64,000 nt of DNA from Afipia sp. Its GTDB lineage: Bacteria; Pseudomonadota; Alphaproteobacteria; Rhizobiales; Xanthobacteraceae. Location of the stretch: positions 496,001-560,000 of the forward strand of contig JACQDM010000001.1 of NCBI GenBank assembly GCA_016201045.1. The letters run 5' to 3'. Positions 28,975-39,415 of this stretch are shown here, piece by piece. The translations under genes were made by a program, and so were the position numbers. How positions within the stretch are numbered: position 1 is the first letter of the stretch; every line of letters begins with the position of its first letter. The notes beneath the pieces are model-generated. The model was not told the origin of the DNA. It saw nothing but the letters and a program-made list of their open reading frames with translations, and searched no databases.

Positions 28975-30180
28975 ATGACCGTGACTGTGAAACGCCGCAG
29001 GCTTTTGATCTCGCTTGTCATGGCCGCCAGCCTCGCTTTCGCCCCTCAGGTCTTCGCACAGGCCACCGCGCAACCGGCTACACCGGCGCAGACCGATCAG
29101 ACCGCAACAGAAGAACCCATCGGCAATGTCGCGACCGTGCAGGGCACCGCCACCGTCACGCGCAACAATGCGATCAGCGCGCTGAAGGTTCAGGACGACA
29201 TCTACAAGAACGACGTTCTGGTCACTGCGGGAAATTCGTCGCTCGGCGTGACCTTCAACGACGCAACGACGTTCAATCTCACCGCCAATTCGCGGATCGT
29301 CGTCGATAATTACGTCTACGAGGAAGGCGGCAAGAACAACGCGGCCGTCTTCAACGTTGCGCGCGGCACCGTCGCCTTCGTTGCGGCGGCGGTTGCGAAA
29401 ACAGGCGACATGCAGATTTCAACGCCGACGGCGACACTCGGTATTCGCGGCACCACCGGCCTCGTCGAAGTGCCCGAAGGCGCGTCGGCAACCGGCGCGA
29501 ACAATGTCGGCATCAAGCTCTATCCCGATCAGGACGGAAAGGTCGGCCGGATCGACATTCGCGGCCGCGACGGCTCCTCGCTCGGATTTCTGAATCAGGC
29601 CGCGACGGGCTTTGCCATTCGCGGCGGCGCGGGCGGGCGTTTCAGCGCGGTGCCGCTGCAAATCTCGGCGGCGCAAATGGCGCGCGATCAAGGCTTCGTG
29701 CGTCAGGTACATTCCTTCCAGACCGCCGGCAGGCAGATCGTGCAGCAGCAGCGCACGCTGCGCCTGCAACGCAATCCGCAACTGCGTCAGCCCGGACAGC
29801 AACTGCGTCAGCCCGGACTGCAGAAACAAAACGATTTGCAGAAGCGTCAGCCCGGATTGCAGAAGCAGAACGATCTGCAGAAGCAGGGTCAGCAAAAACA
29901 GCAGCCGGGATCGCGGCCCATCGACCTGCAGAAGAATCAACCCGGACAGCAGACGCAGCGGTCCGGATTGCCGACCCAACCCAGACCGCTGCCGCCATCG
30001 CAACTGGGGCAGCGCCCAGCCGGTCCGCCAATTCCTTCTCAGCTCGGACAGCGTCCGGCTGGCCCGCAAATTCCGGGATTGCCGCGTTTGCAAAATCAGC
30101 AACAGCGCGGACCGCTGGGATTGCCGAAGCAGCAGAAACACCCGCCTGCGGACGAAAAATCGCGCGGCCATCGAAACTAG
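28975..30180 (+). CDS. FecR-domain exported protein with Gln-rich repeat tail
   Basis: The product is about 401 aa from the ATG at 28975 (MTVTVKRRRLLISLVM). It has a signal peptide ending near AQVFAQ-like residues. A FecR domain (pfam04773) spans about residues 45-150: VQGTATVTRNN, then LGVTFNDATTFNLTANSRIVVD and STPTATLGIRGTTGLV. From about residue 240 the protein is low complexity, built from repeats such as LRQPGQQ and LQKQNDLQK, then proline-rich. It is likely a periplasmic or surface protein; no FecI-type sigma factor is adjacent. A TTG start at 28960 is possible. Confidence 0.82.
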   Translation: MTVTVKRRRLLISLVMAASLAFAPQVFAQATAQPATPAQTDQTATEEPIGNVATVQGTATVTRNNAISALKVQDDIYKNDVLVTAGNSSLGVTFNDATTFNLTANSRIVVDNYVYEEGGKNNAAVFNVARGTVAFVAAAVAKTGDMQISTPTATLGIRGTTGLVEVPEGASATGANNVGIKLYPDQDGKVGRIDIRGRDGSSLGFLNQAATGFAIRGGAGGRFSAVPLQISAAQMARDQGFVRQVHSFQTAGRQIVQQQRTLRLQRNPQLRQPGQQLRQPGLQKQNDLQKRQPGLQKQNDLQKQGQQKQQPGSRPIDLQKNQPGQQTQRSGLPTQPRPLPPSQLGQRPAGPPIPSQLGQRPAGPQIPGLPRLQNQQQRGPLGLPKQQKHPPADEKSRGHRN

Positions 30181-30243
30181 CGGTCACTGGCGCATGCATC
30201 ACTGCGCCTGTAGCATCGCCATCATGATGCGTCGGGTGCAGCC

Positions 30244-31797
30244 ATGCGAATAAGTTCAATTCTGCTTGGCATCGGGGTTGTCGTCACCTCGTTCTTCATC
30301 AGCCTTGCGGCGATGAACTGGCTGTGGCCGCAGGGAATCACCAAGCCCGTGCTGGCGCGGTTGCCGCCGCTGCCGAAGGTGTCGCGCAACTCCGAAATCA
30401 TGACGCCGATCGCCGTGTCGCTGACCGCGCTGCGCGATGCGCTCGACCGCGCTGCACCTCGCAACTTGTCTGGCAAGGCCGACAATCCTGTCGCGCAAAT
30501 TCTGAAAAATGCCGACATCAACTGGACGGTGTCGCGCGGCCCTATCGCCACACTCGGCTCGCAGAACGTGCTGGCGCTGTCGACGCCGCTCGACGGCAAG
30601 CTGACAGTGCTCGGCTCGCTTTCGGCAGCGGGCGGTACGGCGCTCGGCAATGCGCTGAACAATGTGCTCGGCGCCAATGCCGCCAAGCAGCTCGGCAATG
30701 TGTCGATCAAGAATCTCAACGGAAGCGCTGCAATCAGCGGCAACGTTGCGATGACCGCACGCCCCGAAATCTTGCCGAACTGGCGGATCGATCCCAAACT
30801 CTCCGCGCAGGTGACGCTCAATGACAGCAGCCTCACGGTCGCGGGCGCGAAGATGGCGGTGCCTGCGCAGGTCAAGCCGCTGATCGACAAGAACGTCAAC
30901 GAACAGATCGCGCTGCTTCAACAGAGACTGCGCAACGACAAGTCGCTCGAAAACAATGCGCGGCGCGAATGGGCAAAGATGTGCAAATCCTTCGCGCTGC
31001 CTGCGACCTCGCAGGGAATGCCCGCGCTGTGGCTGGAGATGAAGCCGGTAAAGGCCGTCGCCGCGCAGCCGCGCATCGACGCGCAGAACGCAACCCTCAT
31101 GCTGGGCCTGCAGGCGGAAACACGCGTCGTCTCGGCCGAAACGAAACCGGATTGCCCGTTCCCGTCCACGCTTGAAATCGTGCCGCCGGTCGATGCCGGA
31201 CGTGTCAGCATCGGCATTCCGATCGATCTGCCGTTCACCGAGGTCAGCAAGATCGTCGAGGCGCAACTGAAAGGCCGCACATTTCCCGAAGACGGCAGCG
31301 GCTCGGTCGACGTCACCGTCAAGAGCGCGAGCGTCACCGCATCCGGCGACCGGCTGCTGATCTCGCTTCTGATCAATGCCAAGGAAAAGACGAGCTGGCT
31401 CGGCCTCGGCGGCGAAGCGACGATCCACATTTGGGGCCGCCCTGTGCTCGACCGGACTCAGCAAATCCTCAAGCTCACGAATCTGGAAATGGCCGTGGAA
31501 TCGGATTCTGCTTTCGGCCTGCTGGGGGCCGCCGCGAAACCGGCCGTTCCCTATCTGCAGCGCGCGCTCGAACAGCGCGCGACCATCGATCTGAAGAGTT
31601 TCGCGGCCAATGCGCAGCAGAAGATTGCGAGCATCGTATCGGATTTCCGCAAGAACGATCAGGGAATCCGCGTCGAAGCGTCGGCATCCGCAGTGCGGCT
31701 CGGCGACATCGCCTTCGATTCCGATACGCTGCGCGTGATCGCGGAAGCCGAAGGCACGATGGCCGTCGCGGTCACATCGATTCCGAATTTGCAATAG
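30244..31797 (+). CDS. DUF4403 family protein
   Basis: The product is 517 aa. It has an N-terminal signal or anchor helix (ISSILLGIGVVVTSFFISLAA) and then a long beta-rich region with the DUF4403 pattern: an early block SLTALRDALDRAAP, a middle block with NARREWAKMC and WLEMKPV, and a late block on SFAANAQQKI. The family is predicted to sit in the envelope, with lipid-transfer-like folds proposed, but no activity is established. It follows the FecR-domain gene by 63 bp and may be co-transcribed. Confidence 0.82.
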   Translation: MRISSILLGIGVVVTSFFISLAAMNWLWPQGITKPVLARLPPLPKVSRNSEIMTPIAVSLTALRDALDRAAPRNLSGKADNPVAQILKNADINWTVSRGPIATLGSQNVLALSTPLDGKLTVLGSLSAAGGTALGNALNNVLGANAAKQLGNVSIKNLNGSAAISGNVAMTARPEILPNWRIDPKLSAQVTLNDSSLTVAGAKMAVPAQVKPLIDKNVNEQIALLQQRLRNDKSLENNARREWAKMCKSFALPATSQGMPALWLEMKPVKAVAAQPRIDAQNATLMLGLQAETRVVSAETKPDCPFPSTLEIVPPVDAGRVSIGIPIDLPFTEVSKIVEAQLKGRTFPEDGSGSVDVTVKSASVTASGDRLLISLLINAKEKTSWLGLGGEATIHIWGRPVLDRTQQILKLTNLEMAVESDSAFGLLGAAAKPAVPYLQRALEQRATIDLKSFAANAQQKIASIVSDFRKNDQGIRVEASASAVRLGDIAFDSDTLRVIAEAEGTMAVAVTSIPNLQ

Positions 31798-32066
31798 ATA
31801 TTTCTGCCGCGGCGAATCGCATCGCAAACGAATCGCTTCGCTAAAAACCGCGAATCCAACGCCTCATAACGTCTCAATACAGCCGATACATTTTGTGAAC
31901 GCGCGGCAGAGCAGGTATTCGCTCACCGCGTAAGGCCGTCACATTCTGCGCACATTTGAAATTACAACGGCGATCACACGCCGATTGCCTCCGAGCACGG
32001 CCTTTCGCCTCGCGCCGACATCGATGTCCGCCGAGATTCCATTCCTCCCGACCAAGGCAAAACTAA

Positions 32067-32600
32067 ATGAAGGCTCCACTGCTCGCCGCAGCCGCGGCGT
32101 TATTGTCGATTCATTCCGCATCCGCGCAGCAAAGCGAATATGCGTCGATGGTCGCAAGCCACGCCGCCGCAAACGGCGTTCCCGTCGAACTCGTGCATCG
32201 CGTGATTATGCGCGAGAGCCGCTACCAGCCGCGCGCCGTCAGCAAGGGCAATTACGGCATGATGCAGATCCGTCTCGGCACCGCGCGTGGCCTCGGCTAC
32301 ACCGGCACCGCCGAAGGCCTGCTCGATCCGAACACCAACCTCACCTACGCCGTGAAATATCTCGCGGGCGCCTACAAGGCGGCGGGCGGCAATCAGGATC
32401 AGGCCGTTCGCTATTATGCCGCCGGTTACTATTACGCCGCAAAGCGTCAGGGCCTGACGCAGCAGGCATCGGCGGTGCAGCCGAATATCTTCGCGCAGCA
32501 GCCGGTCGTGGCGAACAACCAGCCGAACGTGTTCGATGCGTTCGCGATGGAGCAGCCGGTTCGTCACCGCCACACTCGCCATCGCCGTCATCATCGCTGA
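32067..32600 (+). CDS. Lytic transglycosylase (SLT domain)
   Basis: The product is 177 aa. A signal peptide (MKAPLLAAAAALLSIHSASAQ) precedes an SLT/GH23 domain at about 30-140: ELVHRVIMRESRYQPRAVS carries the catalytic Glu in RES, then NYGMMQIRLGTARGLGY and NLTYAVKYLAGAYK. It cleaves MurNAc-GlcNAc bonds in the periplasm. The C-terminus is basic and His-rich (RHRHTRHRRHHR). It ends at a bidirectional terminator. Confidence 0.92.
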   Translation: MKAPLLAAAAALLSIHSASAQQSEYASMVASHAAANGVPVELVHRVIMRESRYQPRAVSKGNYGMMQIRLGTARGLGYTGTAEGLLDPNTNLTYAVKYLAGAYKAAGGNQDQAVRYYAAGYYYAAKRQGLTQQASAVQPNIFAQQPVVANNQPNVFDAFAMEQPVRHRHTRHRRHHR

Positions 32601-32621
32601 GCGGTCCGATGGTGCGATCTC

Positions 32622-32657
32622 AAAGCCGGCTCATAGCGAGCCGGCTTTATTTTTTCT
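32622..32657. terminator. Bidirectional terminator between lytic transglycosylase and membrane protein genes
   Basis: An 11-bp perfect stem (AAAGCCGGCTC at 32622-32632, GAGCCGGCTTT at 32638-32648) has a 5-nt loop and a T-rich run on the plus strand. The A-run gives a short T-run on the minus strand. It lies between two convergent genes and overlaps the stop codon of the minus-strand one. Confidence 0.85.
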
Positions 32658-34116
32658 GCGATGAGAATCCGGGGAACGCCGATTTGCGGATGTGAACCAC
32701 AGCAACCTCGTCGGAATAGACCTGCTCCCATTCGGGCAGGCGATCGAGCAATTTCGATCCGGCGGTCTGGCGGCGCAGGATCGTGGCGTCGATCTTGTAT
32801 TCGTCGAGCAGCTCGAAGAAGCGCAGGGGCTTTGCCAGCGCGCTTGCCGCGTTGTGTTCAACCATGAATTTCTCGCCGTACAACTCCGTGCGGCCGTCGA
32901 TATAGGTCGGCACGCCGCGCCAGATCAGATAGCCGCCGAGGTCGTAATCGTTGAACACGCGCTTGGGGTTGTACGATTTCAGGATCGACACCGCAGCCGA
33001 GGGAGAAATCCACGCATTCGGCGCGTAGGTGCTGGCGACCGGAATCGTAGCGGTCAAAATGGCCGCGACAATCGCGGGCATGATGAACGCGCGTGCCTCA
33101 AGCGGCGCGTCAGCAGCGCTCCTGAATTTTGGAAAATCCGCCGCCAACGGCGCGGCCAAAACCATCGGCACGATCAGCGCGAACACATCGGCATTGCGGA
33201 CATGTGCCAGCGCCATGTGCAGCAGGCCGAGCAGAATCAGGATGCGGATCGGCGGAAACGTCACGCCGGTGAACAGCGCAAGCGCCAGCCCGCCGAGAAT
33301 ACAAGCCTCGAACAATCCGAACGTCGAGAAATTCGCCGGTGCCCATTCGCGGATGATCGCCAGCGCATCGCCGAGGTTGAGAATGTTCTGTGCCGCAAGC
33401 AGCGAATTCCAGCCGTAGGGCGTGAGGCAACTTGCAGCGAGCGCGACAAAACCGAACGCGATCCAGCGCAGCAGCAGATCCCTGCGCCACGGCGTACCTG
33501 CATTGACCAGCGCATCGAGCGCAATCGGCGCGATCATCATCAGGCCGAACACGAAGCTGCCGTGAAGGTTCGCCCACAGCGCGATCAGCGCGACGAGCCG
33601 GAGCGACGGCGTTTCACGGCGTTCGGACGCGGTGAACAACGCACCGATCCACCCGACCATCGCCGGCAGCGCGAGCGCATGGGGCCGCGCCAACAAATGA
33701 GGCAAGGCAATCGCGAACGAAATCGACAGCAGAACCAATGTCGCTATCGCGCCGACGCGCCGCTCCAGAAAACGCGCGAGCAGCGCGTAGGTCAAAGCAA
33801 TCGGCAATGAGGTGAGCAGGACGATGCCGGACCATCCGCCGAGAGCGTAAGCCTGCCCGTACAGAACCTGCGCCAGCCACTGCGTCGAAATCCACGGCTT
33901 GCCCGCGAAGGTGAACGAGAACACATCGACCGTCGGAACGGCGCGATGCGCGACGATCCAGCGGCCCATCGCGATCTGCCAATAGGTGTCGGGATCGGCC
34001 AGCAGGCGATTTCCAGCCACCAGCAGCAATGCGTAGACGCCGAGGCAGACATAGAGCGGAAGCATGCCCGGCGTGGACCGGCCGCGAATGGCTCTATCGG
34101 CTGCTTCTATCGACAT
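32647..34116 (-). CDS. Multipass membrane protein, glycosyltransferase-like
   Basis: The product is about 489 aa from the ATG at 34116 (MSIEAADRAIRG); an ATG at 34143 adds nine residues. About ten hydrophobic helices are visible. An early loop reads LLADPDTYWQIAMGRWIV, similar to the first periplasmic loop of GT39/ArnT-like C-type glycosyltransferases, and the C-terminal part (VFNDYDLGGYLIWRGVPTYIDGR) resembles soluble parts of hypothetical proteins of that class. No catalytic assignment is possible; a polyprenyl-linked sugar transferase is the best guess. Confidence 0.65.
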   Translation of the reverse strand: MSIEAADRAIRGRSTPGMLPLYVCLGVYALLLVAGNRLLADPDTYWQIAMGRWIVAHRAVPTVDVFSFTFAGKPWISTQWLAQVLYGQAYALGGWSGIVLLTSLPIALTYALLARFLERRVGAIATLVLLSISFAIALPHLLARPHALALPAMVGWIGALFTASERRETPSLRLVALIALWANLHGSFVFGLMMIAPIALDALVNAGTPWRRDLLLRWIAFGFVALAASCLTPYGWNSLLAAQNILNLGDALAIIREWAPANFSTFGLFEACILGGLALALFTGVTFPPIRILILLGLLHMALAHVRNADVFALIVPMVLAAPLAADFPKFRSAADAPLEARAFIMPAIVAAILTATIPVASTYAPNAWISPSAAVSILKSYNPKRVFNDYDLGGYLIWRGVPTYIDGRTELYGEKFMVEHNAASALAKPLRFFELLDEYKIDATILRRQTAGSKLLDRLPEWEQVYSDEVAVVHIRKSAFPGFSSQKK

Positions 34117-34218
34117 ATGAAGAGCGTTCCGGCGGGGCCGCATTCATGTGGGTTCCGGCAATCTCGCCCGAATTCGTTGCGCAAACATTGACAGCAGGGC
34201 CGTCGCGCCTAACATAAA

Positions 34219-34315
34219 GGCTGTTCCGAGGGGTGCTCCGGCGTGGAGCTGAGATACCGCAAGTGCGCGGTGACCCTTTGAACCTGATCCGGGTCATGCC
34301 GGCGAAGGGACAGGG
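34219..34315 (+). promoter_or_regulatory. TPP riboswitch (thi element)
   Basis: The thi-box consensus is clear: GAGGGGTGCTCC, then GGAGCTGAGATACCGC, then GACCCTTTGAACCTGATC and CGGGTCATGCCGGCGAAGGGA. It binds thiamine pyrophosphate. The 3' strand of helix P1 (GAAGGGACAGGG) ends directly at the thiO ATG (34316) and also holds the only Shine-Dalgarno-like sequence. Ligand binding should therefore hide the ribosome binding site, i.e. control of translation. Confidence 0.97.
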
Positions 34316-35341
34316 ATGTTGCAGACAACGAAAACCCCGAGCGGGGACACTTCAATCAATGTCATCGGTGCCGGAATTGCCGGGACATGGCAGGCATTGA
34401 CCTTGGCGCGCGCCGGTTACGGCGTGACGCTGCACGAGCGCGACAGCCGCGCGATGACGCAGGCGACCAGCCATTTCGCCGGCGGCATGCTGGCACCGTG
34501 GTGCGAGCGCGAAACGTCCGAACCTGTGATTACGCGCCTCGGCATCCGCTCGCTCGAGCTGTGGCGCAGCGTGTTGCCGAACACCGACTTCAACGGCTCG
34601 CTCGTCGTCGCCCATCCCCGCGACCGTGCAGACTTCGACCGCTTCGCCAAACTCACCACCGACCACGAGCGCCTCGACAAGGACGGCGTTGCGAAACTCG
34701 AACCGTCGCTCGACGGACGATTTCGCGAGGCGCTGTTTTTTCCCGCGGAAGGGCATGTCGAGCCGCGCAGCGTGTTGCCGAAGCTGCAGGAGATGCTGAG
34801 CGAAGCGGGCGGCACAATCGAATTCGAAAGCGACGCGGCGCCGGACGATCTCGCGCGGCATTCAAACGTCGTGATCGACTGTCGCGGCCTTGCCGCACGA
34901 GACAGGCTTCCGGAGTTGCGCGGTGTCAAGGGCGAGATGATCGTCGTCGAGACGAACGACGTCGAACTGTCGCGGCCCGTGCGCGTGGTTCATCCGCGCT
35001 GGCCGCTTTACGTCATTCCGCGCGGCAATGGCCGCTTCATGCTTGGTGCAACGTCCATCGAGTCCGAAGACACCGGCGTCAGCGTCCGCTCGGCGCTCGA
35101 ACTGCTCACCGCCGCCTACGCCGTGCATCCGGCATTTGCCGAGGCGCGCATTGTCGAGATCGGCGCGGGACTTCGCCCTGCTCTGCCCGACAATCTGCCG
35201 CGCATCGCCATCGACAAGAACAGCATCGCGGTAAACGGACTCTATCGCCACGGTTTTCTGCTCGCTCCGGCGCTCGCAGAACTGACGCTGAACTATTTGC
35301 AGCGCGGCCTCATCGACAATGAGGTGATGCAATGCGCCTGA
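34316..35341 (+). CDS. thiO: Glycine oxidase ThiO
   Basis: ThiO is an FAD enzyme that oxidises glycine to the dehydroglycine needed for the thiazole half of thiamine. The product is 341 aa. The FAD dinucleotide fold is near the start (NVIGAGIAGTWQALTLARAG), followed by HFAGGMLAPWCE and a C-terminal GLYRHGFLLAPALAE typical of the DAO family. It is the first gene after the riboswitch and overlaps thiS by 10 bases. Confidence 0.95.
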   Translation: MLQTTKTPSGDTSINVIGAGIAGTWQALTLARAGYGVTLHERDSRAMTQATSHFAGGMLAPWCERETSEPVITRLGIRSLELWRSVLPNTDFNGSLVVAHPRDRADFDRFAKLTTDHERLDKDGVAKLEPSLDGRFREALFFPAEGHVEPRSVLPKLQEMLSEAGGTIEFESDAAPDDLARHSNVVIDCRGLAARDRLPELRGVKGEMIVVETNDVELSRPVRVVHPRWPLYVIPRGNGRFMLGATSIESEDTGVSVRSALELLTAAYAVHPAFAEARIVEIGAGLRPALPDNLPRIAIDKNSIAVNGLYRHGFLLAPALAELTLNYLQRGLIDNEVMQCA

Positions 35342-35529
35342 TCGTCAACGGCGAGAAAATCGAGGCGAAGGCCACGCGCGTCGACGCGCTGCTGGCCGAA
35401 CTCGAATACGAAGGTGCGCATCTTGCGGTCGCGGTGAACTACGATGTCGTGCCGCGCGCGAAATGGGCGGACACGCCACTCAACGACAATGACGCGGTCG
35501 AAATCCTTACGCCAAGGCAGGGAGGATGA
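35332..35529 (+). CDS. thiS: Sulfur carrier protein ThiS
   Basis: ThiS carries the thiocarboxylate sulfur for thiazole synthesis. It is a 65-aa ubiquitin-like protein starting MRLIVNGEKIEAKATRVDAL and ending in the diagnostic Gly-Gly (LTPRQGG). It overlaps the end of thiO. A palindromic repeat separates it from thiG. Confidence 0.96.
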   Translation: MRLIVNGEKIEAKATRVDALLAELEYEGAHLAVAVNYDVVPRAKWADTPLNDNDAVEILTPRQGG

Positions 35530-35543
35530 AATGAAAACTTTCT

Positions 35544-35662
35544 CGTCGTCCCGGCGAAGGCCGGGACCCATAACCCCAATACTCACGTTGATTCGAAATA
35601 TCCGCCATCTCGCCTTCCTGCAAACGCAGGGAGTATGGGTCCCGGCCTTCGCCGGGACGACG
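35544..35662. repeat. Perfect 29-bp inverted repeat between thiS and thiG
   Basis: The arms at 35544-35572 and 35634-35662 are exact reverse complements over 29 bp, with a 61-nt spacer. Each arm starts or ends CGTCGTCCCGGCGAAGG-like and contains a smaller hairpin (CCCGGC-GAAG-GCCGGG). This type of element is, to my knowledge, common between genes in Bradyrhizobium relatives. Here it lies inside an operon and ends 14 bases before the thiG start. An open frame through it ([14 protein letters not shown]) is probably not a gene. Confidence 0.85.
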
Positions 35663-35676
35663 TATGGAAATATGTC

Positions 35677-36459
35677 ATGCTGAAATTTTACGGCCGCGAA
35701 TTTTCTTCCCGCCTTCTGATCGGCAGCGCGCTCTATCCGTCGCCGAAGATCATGCAGGATGCCATCAAGGCCGCAGGCAGCGAAATCGTCACCGTCTCCG
35801 TGCGCCGCGAAACCGCAGGCGGCAAGACCGGCGACCAGTTCTGGTCGCTGATCCGCGAACTGAAAGTCACCGTACTGCCGAACACTGCAGGCTGCAAATC
35901 CGTGCGCGAAGCAGTGACGACCGCCAAGCTCGCGCGCGAATTGTTCAACACGCCGTGGATCAAGCTGGAAGTGATCGCCGACGACGAGACGCTGCAGCCC
36001 GATGTCGTCGGCCTTGTCGAGGCGGCGACCGTTCTCACTAAAGATGGCTTCGAGGTGTTTCCCTATTGCACCGAGGATTTGAGCGTTGCGCAGAAGCTGG
36101 TCGATGCAGGATGCAAGGTGGTGATGCCGTGGGCGTCGCCCATCGGCAGCGCGCGCGGCATTATCAATCGCGATGCGTTGAAACTTCTCCGCGCTCGCCT
36201 GCCCGACATTACGCTTGTGGTCGATGCCGGCATCGGCGCGCCGTCGCACGCGGCAGAAGCGATGGAATTGGGTTTCGACGCGGTGCTGCTCAACACTGCT
36301 GTCGCGAAAGCCGGCGATCCGGTCGCGATGGGCAATGCGTTCCGTCTTGCGATTGAAGCGGGCCGCGCCGGATTCGAGGCGGGCCTGATGGGCGCGCGAG
36401 ATTTTGCTTCTCCCTCAACTCCAGTCGTAGGGACGCCGTTCTGGCATGCCGTATCCTGA
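35677..36459 (+). CDS. thiG: Thiazole synthase ThiG
   Basis: ThiG builds the thiazole phosphate from deoxyxylulose 5-phosphate, dehydroglycine and ThiS-thiocarboxylate. It is a 260-aa TIM barrel starting at the ATG at 35677 ([20 protein letters not shown]). [31 protein letters not shown] and [14 protein letters not shown]-like ([20 protein letters not shown]) motifs are present, with the catalytic lysine in WIKLEV. A longer frame from 35635 would run through the repeat. The 3' end overlaps thiE by 14 bases. Confidence 0.96.
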   Translation: MLKFYGREFSSRLLIGSALYPSPKIMQDAIKAAGSEIVTVSVRRETAGGKTGDQFWSLIRELKVTVLPNTAGCKSVREAVTTAKLARELFNTPWIKLEVIADDETLQPDVVGLVEAATVLTKDGFEVFPYCTEDLSVAQKLVDAGCKVVMPWASPIGSARGIINRDALKLLRARLPDITLVVDAGIGAPSHAAEAMELGFDAVLLNTAVAKAGDPVAMGNAFRLAIEAGRAGFEAGLMGARDFASPSTPVVGTPFWHAVS

Positions 36460-37054
36460 TCGCTTCTATCCTGTGGTCGACAGTGTCGCGTGGCTTGCGC
36501 GGCTGACGAAGCTCGGCGTCGGCACGGTACAGCTGCGCGCGAAGAATCTCGACGATACGGCTGCGAACGCGCTGGTGCGTGACGCGCTGAAAGTCACCTA
36601 CGGCACGCCGACGAAGCTGGTCGTCAACGATTACTGGAAGGCTGCCATCGATTGCGGCGCTCAGCATCTGCATTTGGGGCAGGAAGATCTCGCGACCGCC
36701 GATGTCGCCGCCATTCGCAAAGCCGCTCTCACGCTCGGCATCTCCACGCATGACGAGGACGAACTCGACAACGCGCTGATGCACAGGCCGGACTATATCG
36801 CGCTCGGACCCATCTTCGAGACGACCCTGAAGAAGATGCGTTTCGCCCCTCAGGGCACCGAACGCATCACCGCATGGAAACTCGTCATCGGCGATATTCC
36901 GCTGGTCGCCATCGGCGGCATCAAGCTCGAACATGCATCCGAGATTTTCGCGGCGGGCGCCAATTCCATTGCGGTCGTGAGCGATGTGACCATGAACGCC
37001 GATCCGGACGCGCGGGTGCGCGCATGGCTCGGCCATTACTCAGAGGCAGCTTAG
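36446..37054 (+). CDS. thiE: Thiamine phosphate synthase ThiE
   Basis: ThiE joins the thiazole and pyrimidine phosphates to make thiamine phosphate. The product is 202 aa. [13 protein letters not shown] near residue 25, [25 protein letters not shown] near 55-80 (seen as two adjoining motifs) and [14 protein letters not shown] near 115 are family motifs. Some active-site positions differ from E. coli ThiE, so a TenI-like role is a minor alternative. It starts inside thiG. Confidence 0.88.
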   Translation: MPYPDRFYPVVDSVAWLARLTKLGVGTVQLRAKNLDDTAANALVRDALKVTYGTPTKLVVNDYWKAAIDCGAQHLHLGQEDLATADVAAIRKAALTLGISTHDEDELDNALMHRPDYIALGPIFETTLKKMRFAPQGTERITAWKLVIGDIPLVAIGGIKLEHASEIFAAGANSIAVVSDVTMNADPDARVRAWLGHYSEAA

Positions 37055-37064
37055 GGACACGGAC

Positions 37065-39378
<2,314 letters not shown>

Positions 39379-39415
39379 GGATAAAATATCCAATTAGAAA
39401 TTGGCCGTCTCATCT

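Noticed and set aside
30256-31827. Long open frame opposite the DUF4403 gene
   Set aside because: It is rich in Arg/His/Asp in the pattern of a GC-rich antisense shadow, and the plus-strand protein has a signal sequence and family pattern.
35528-35695. Short ORF inside the thiS-thiG repeat (RRRPGP motif)
   Set aside because: It is the translation of a palindromic intergenic repeat; the same peptide pattern is often predicted spuriously wherever the repeat occurs.
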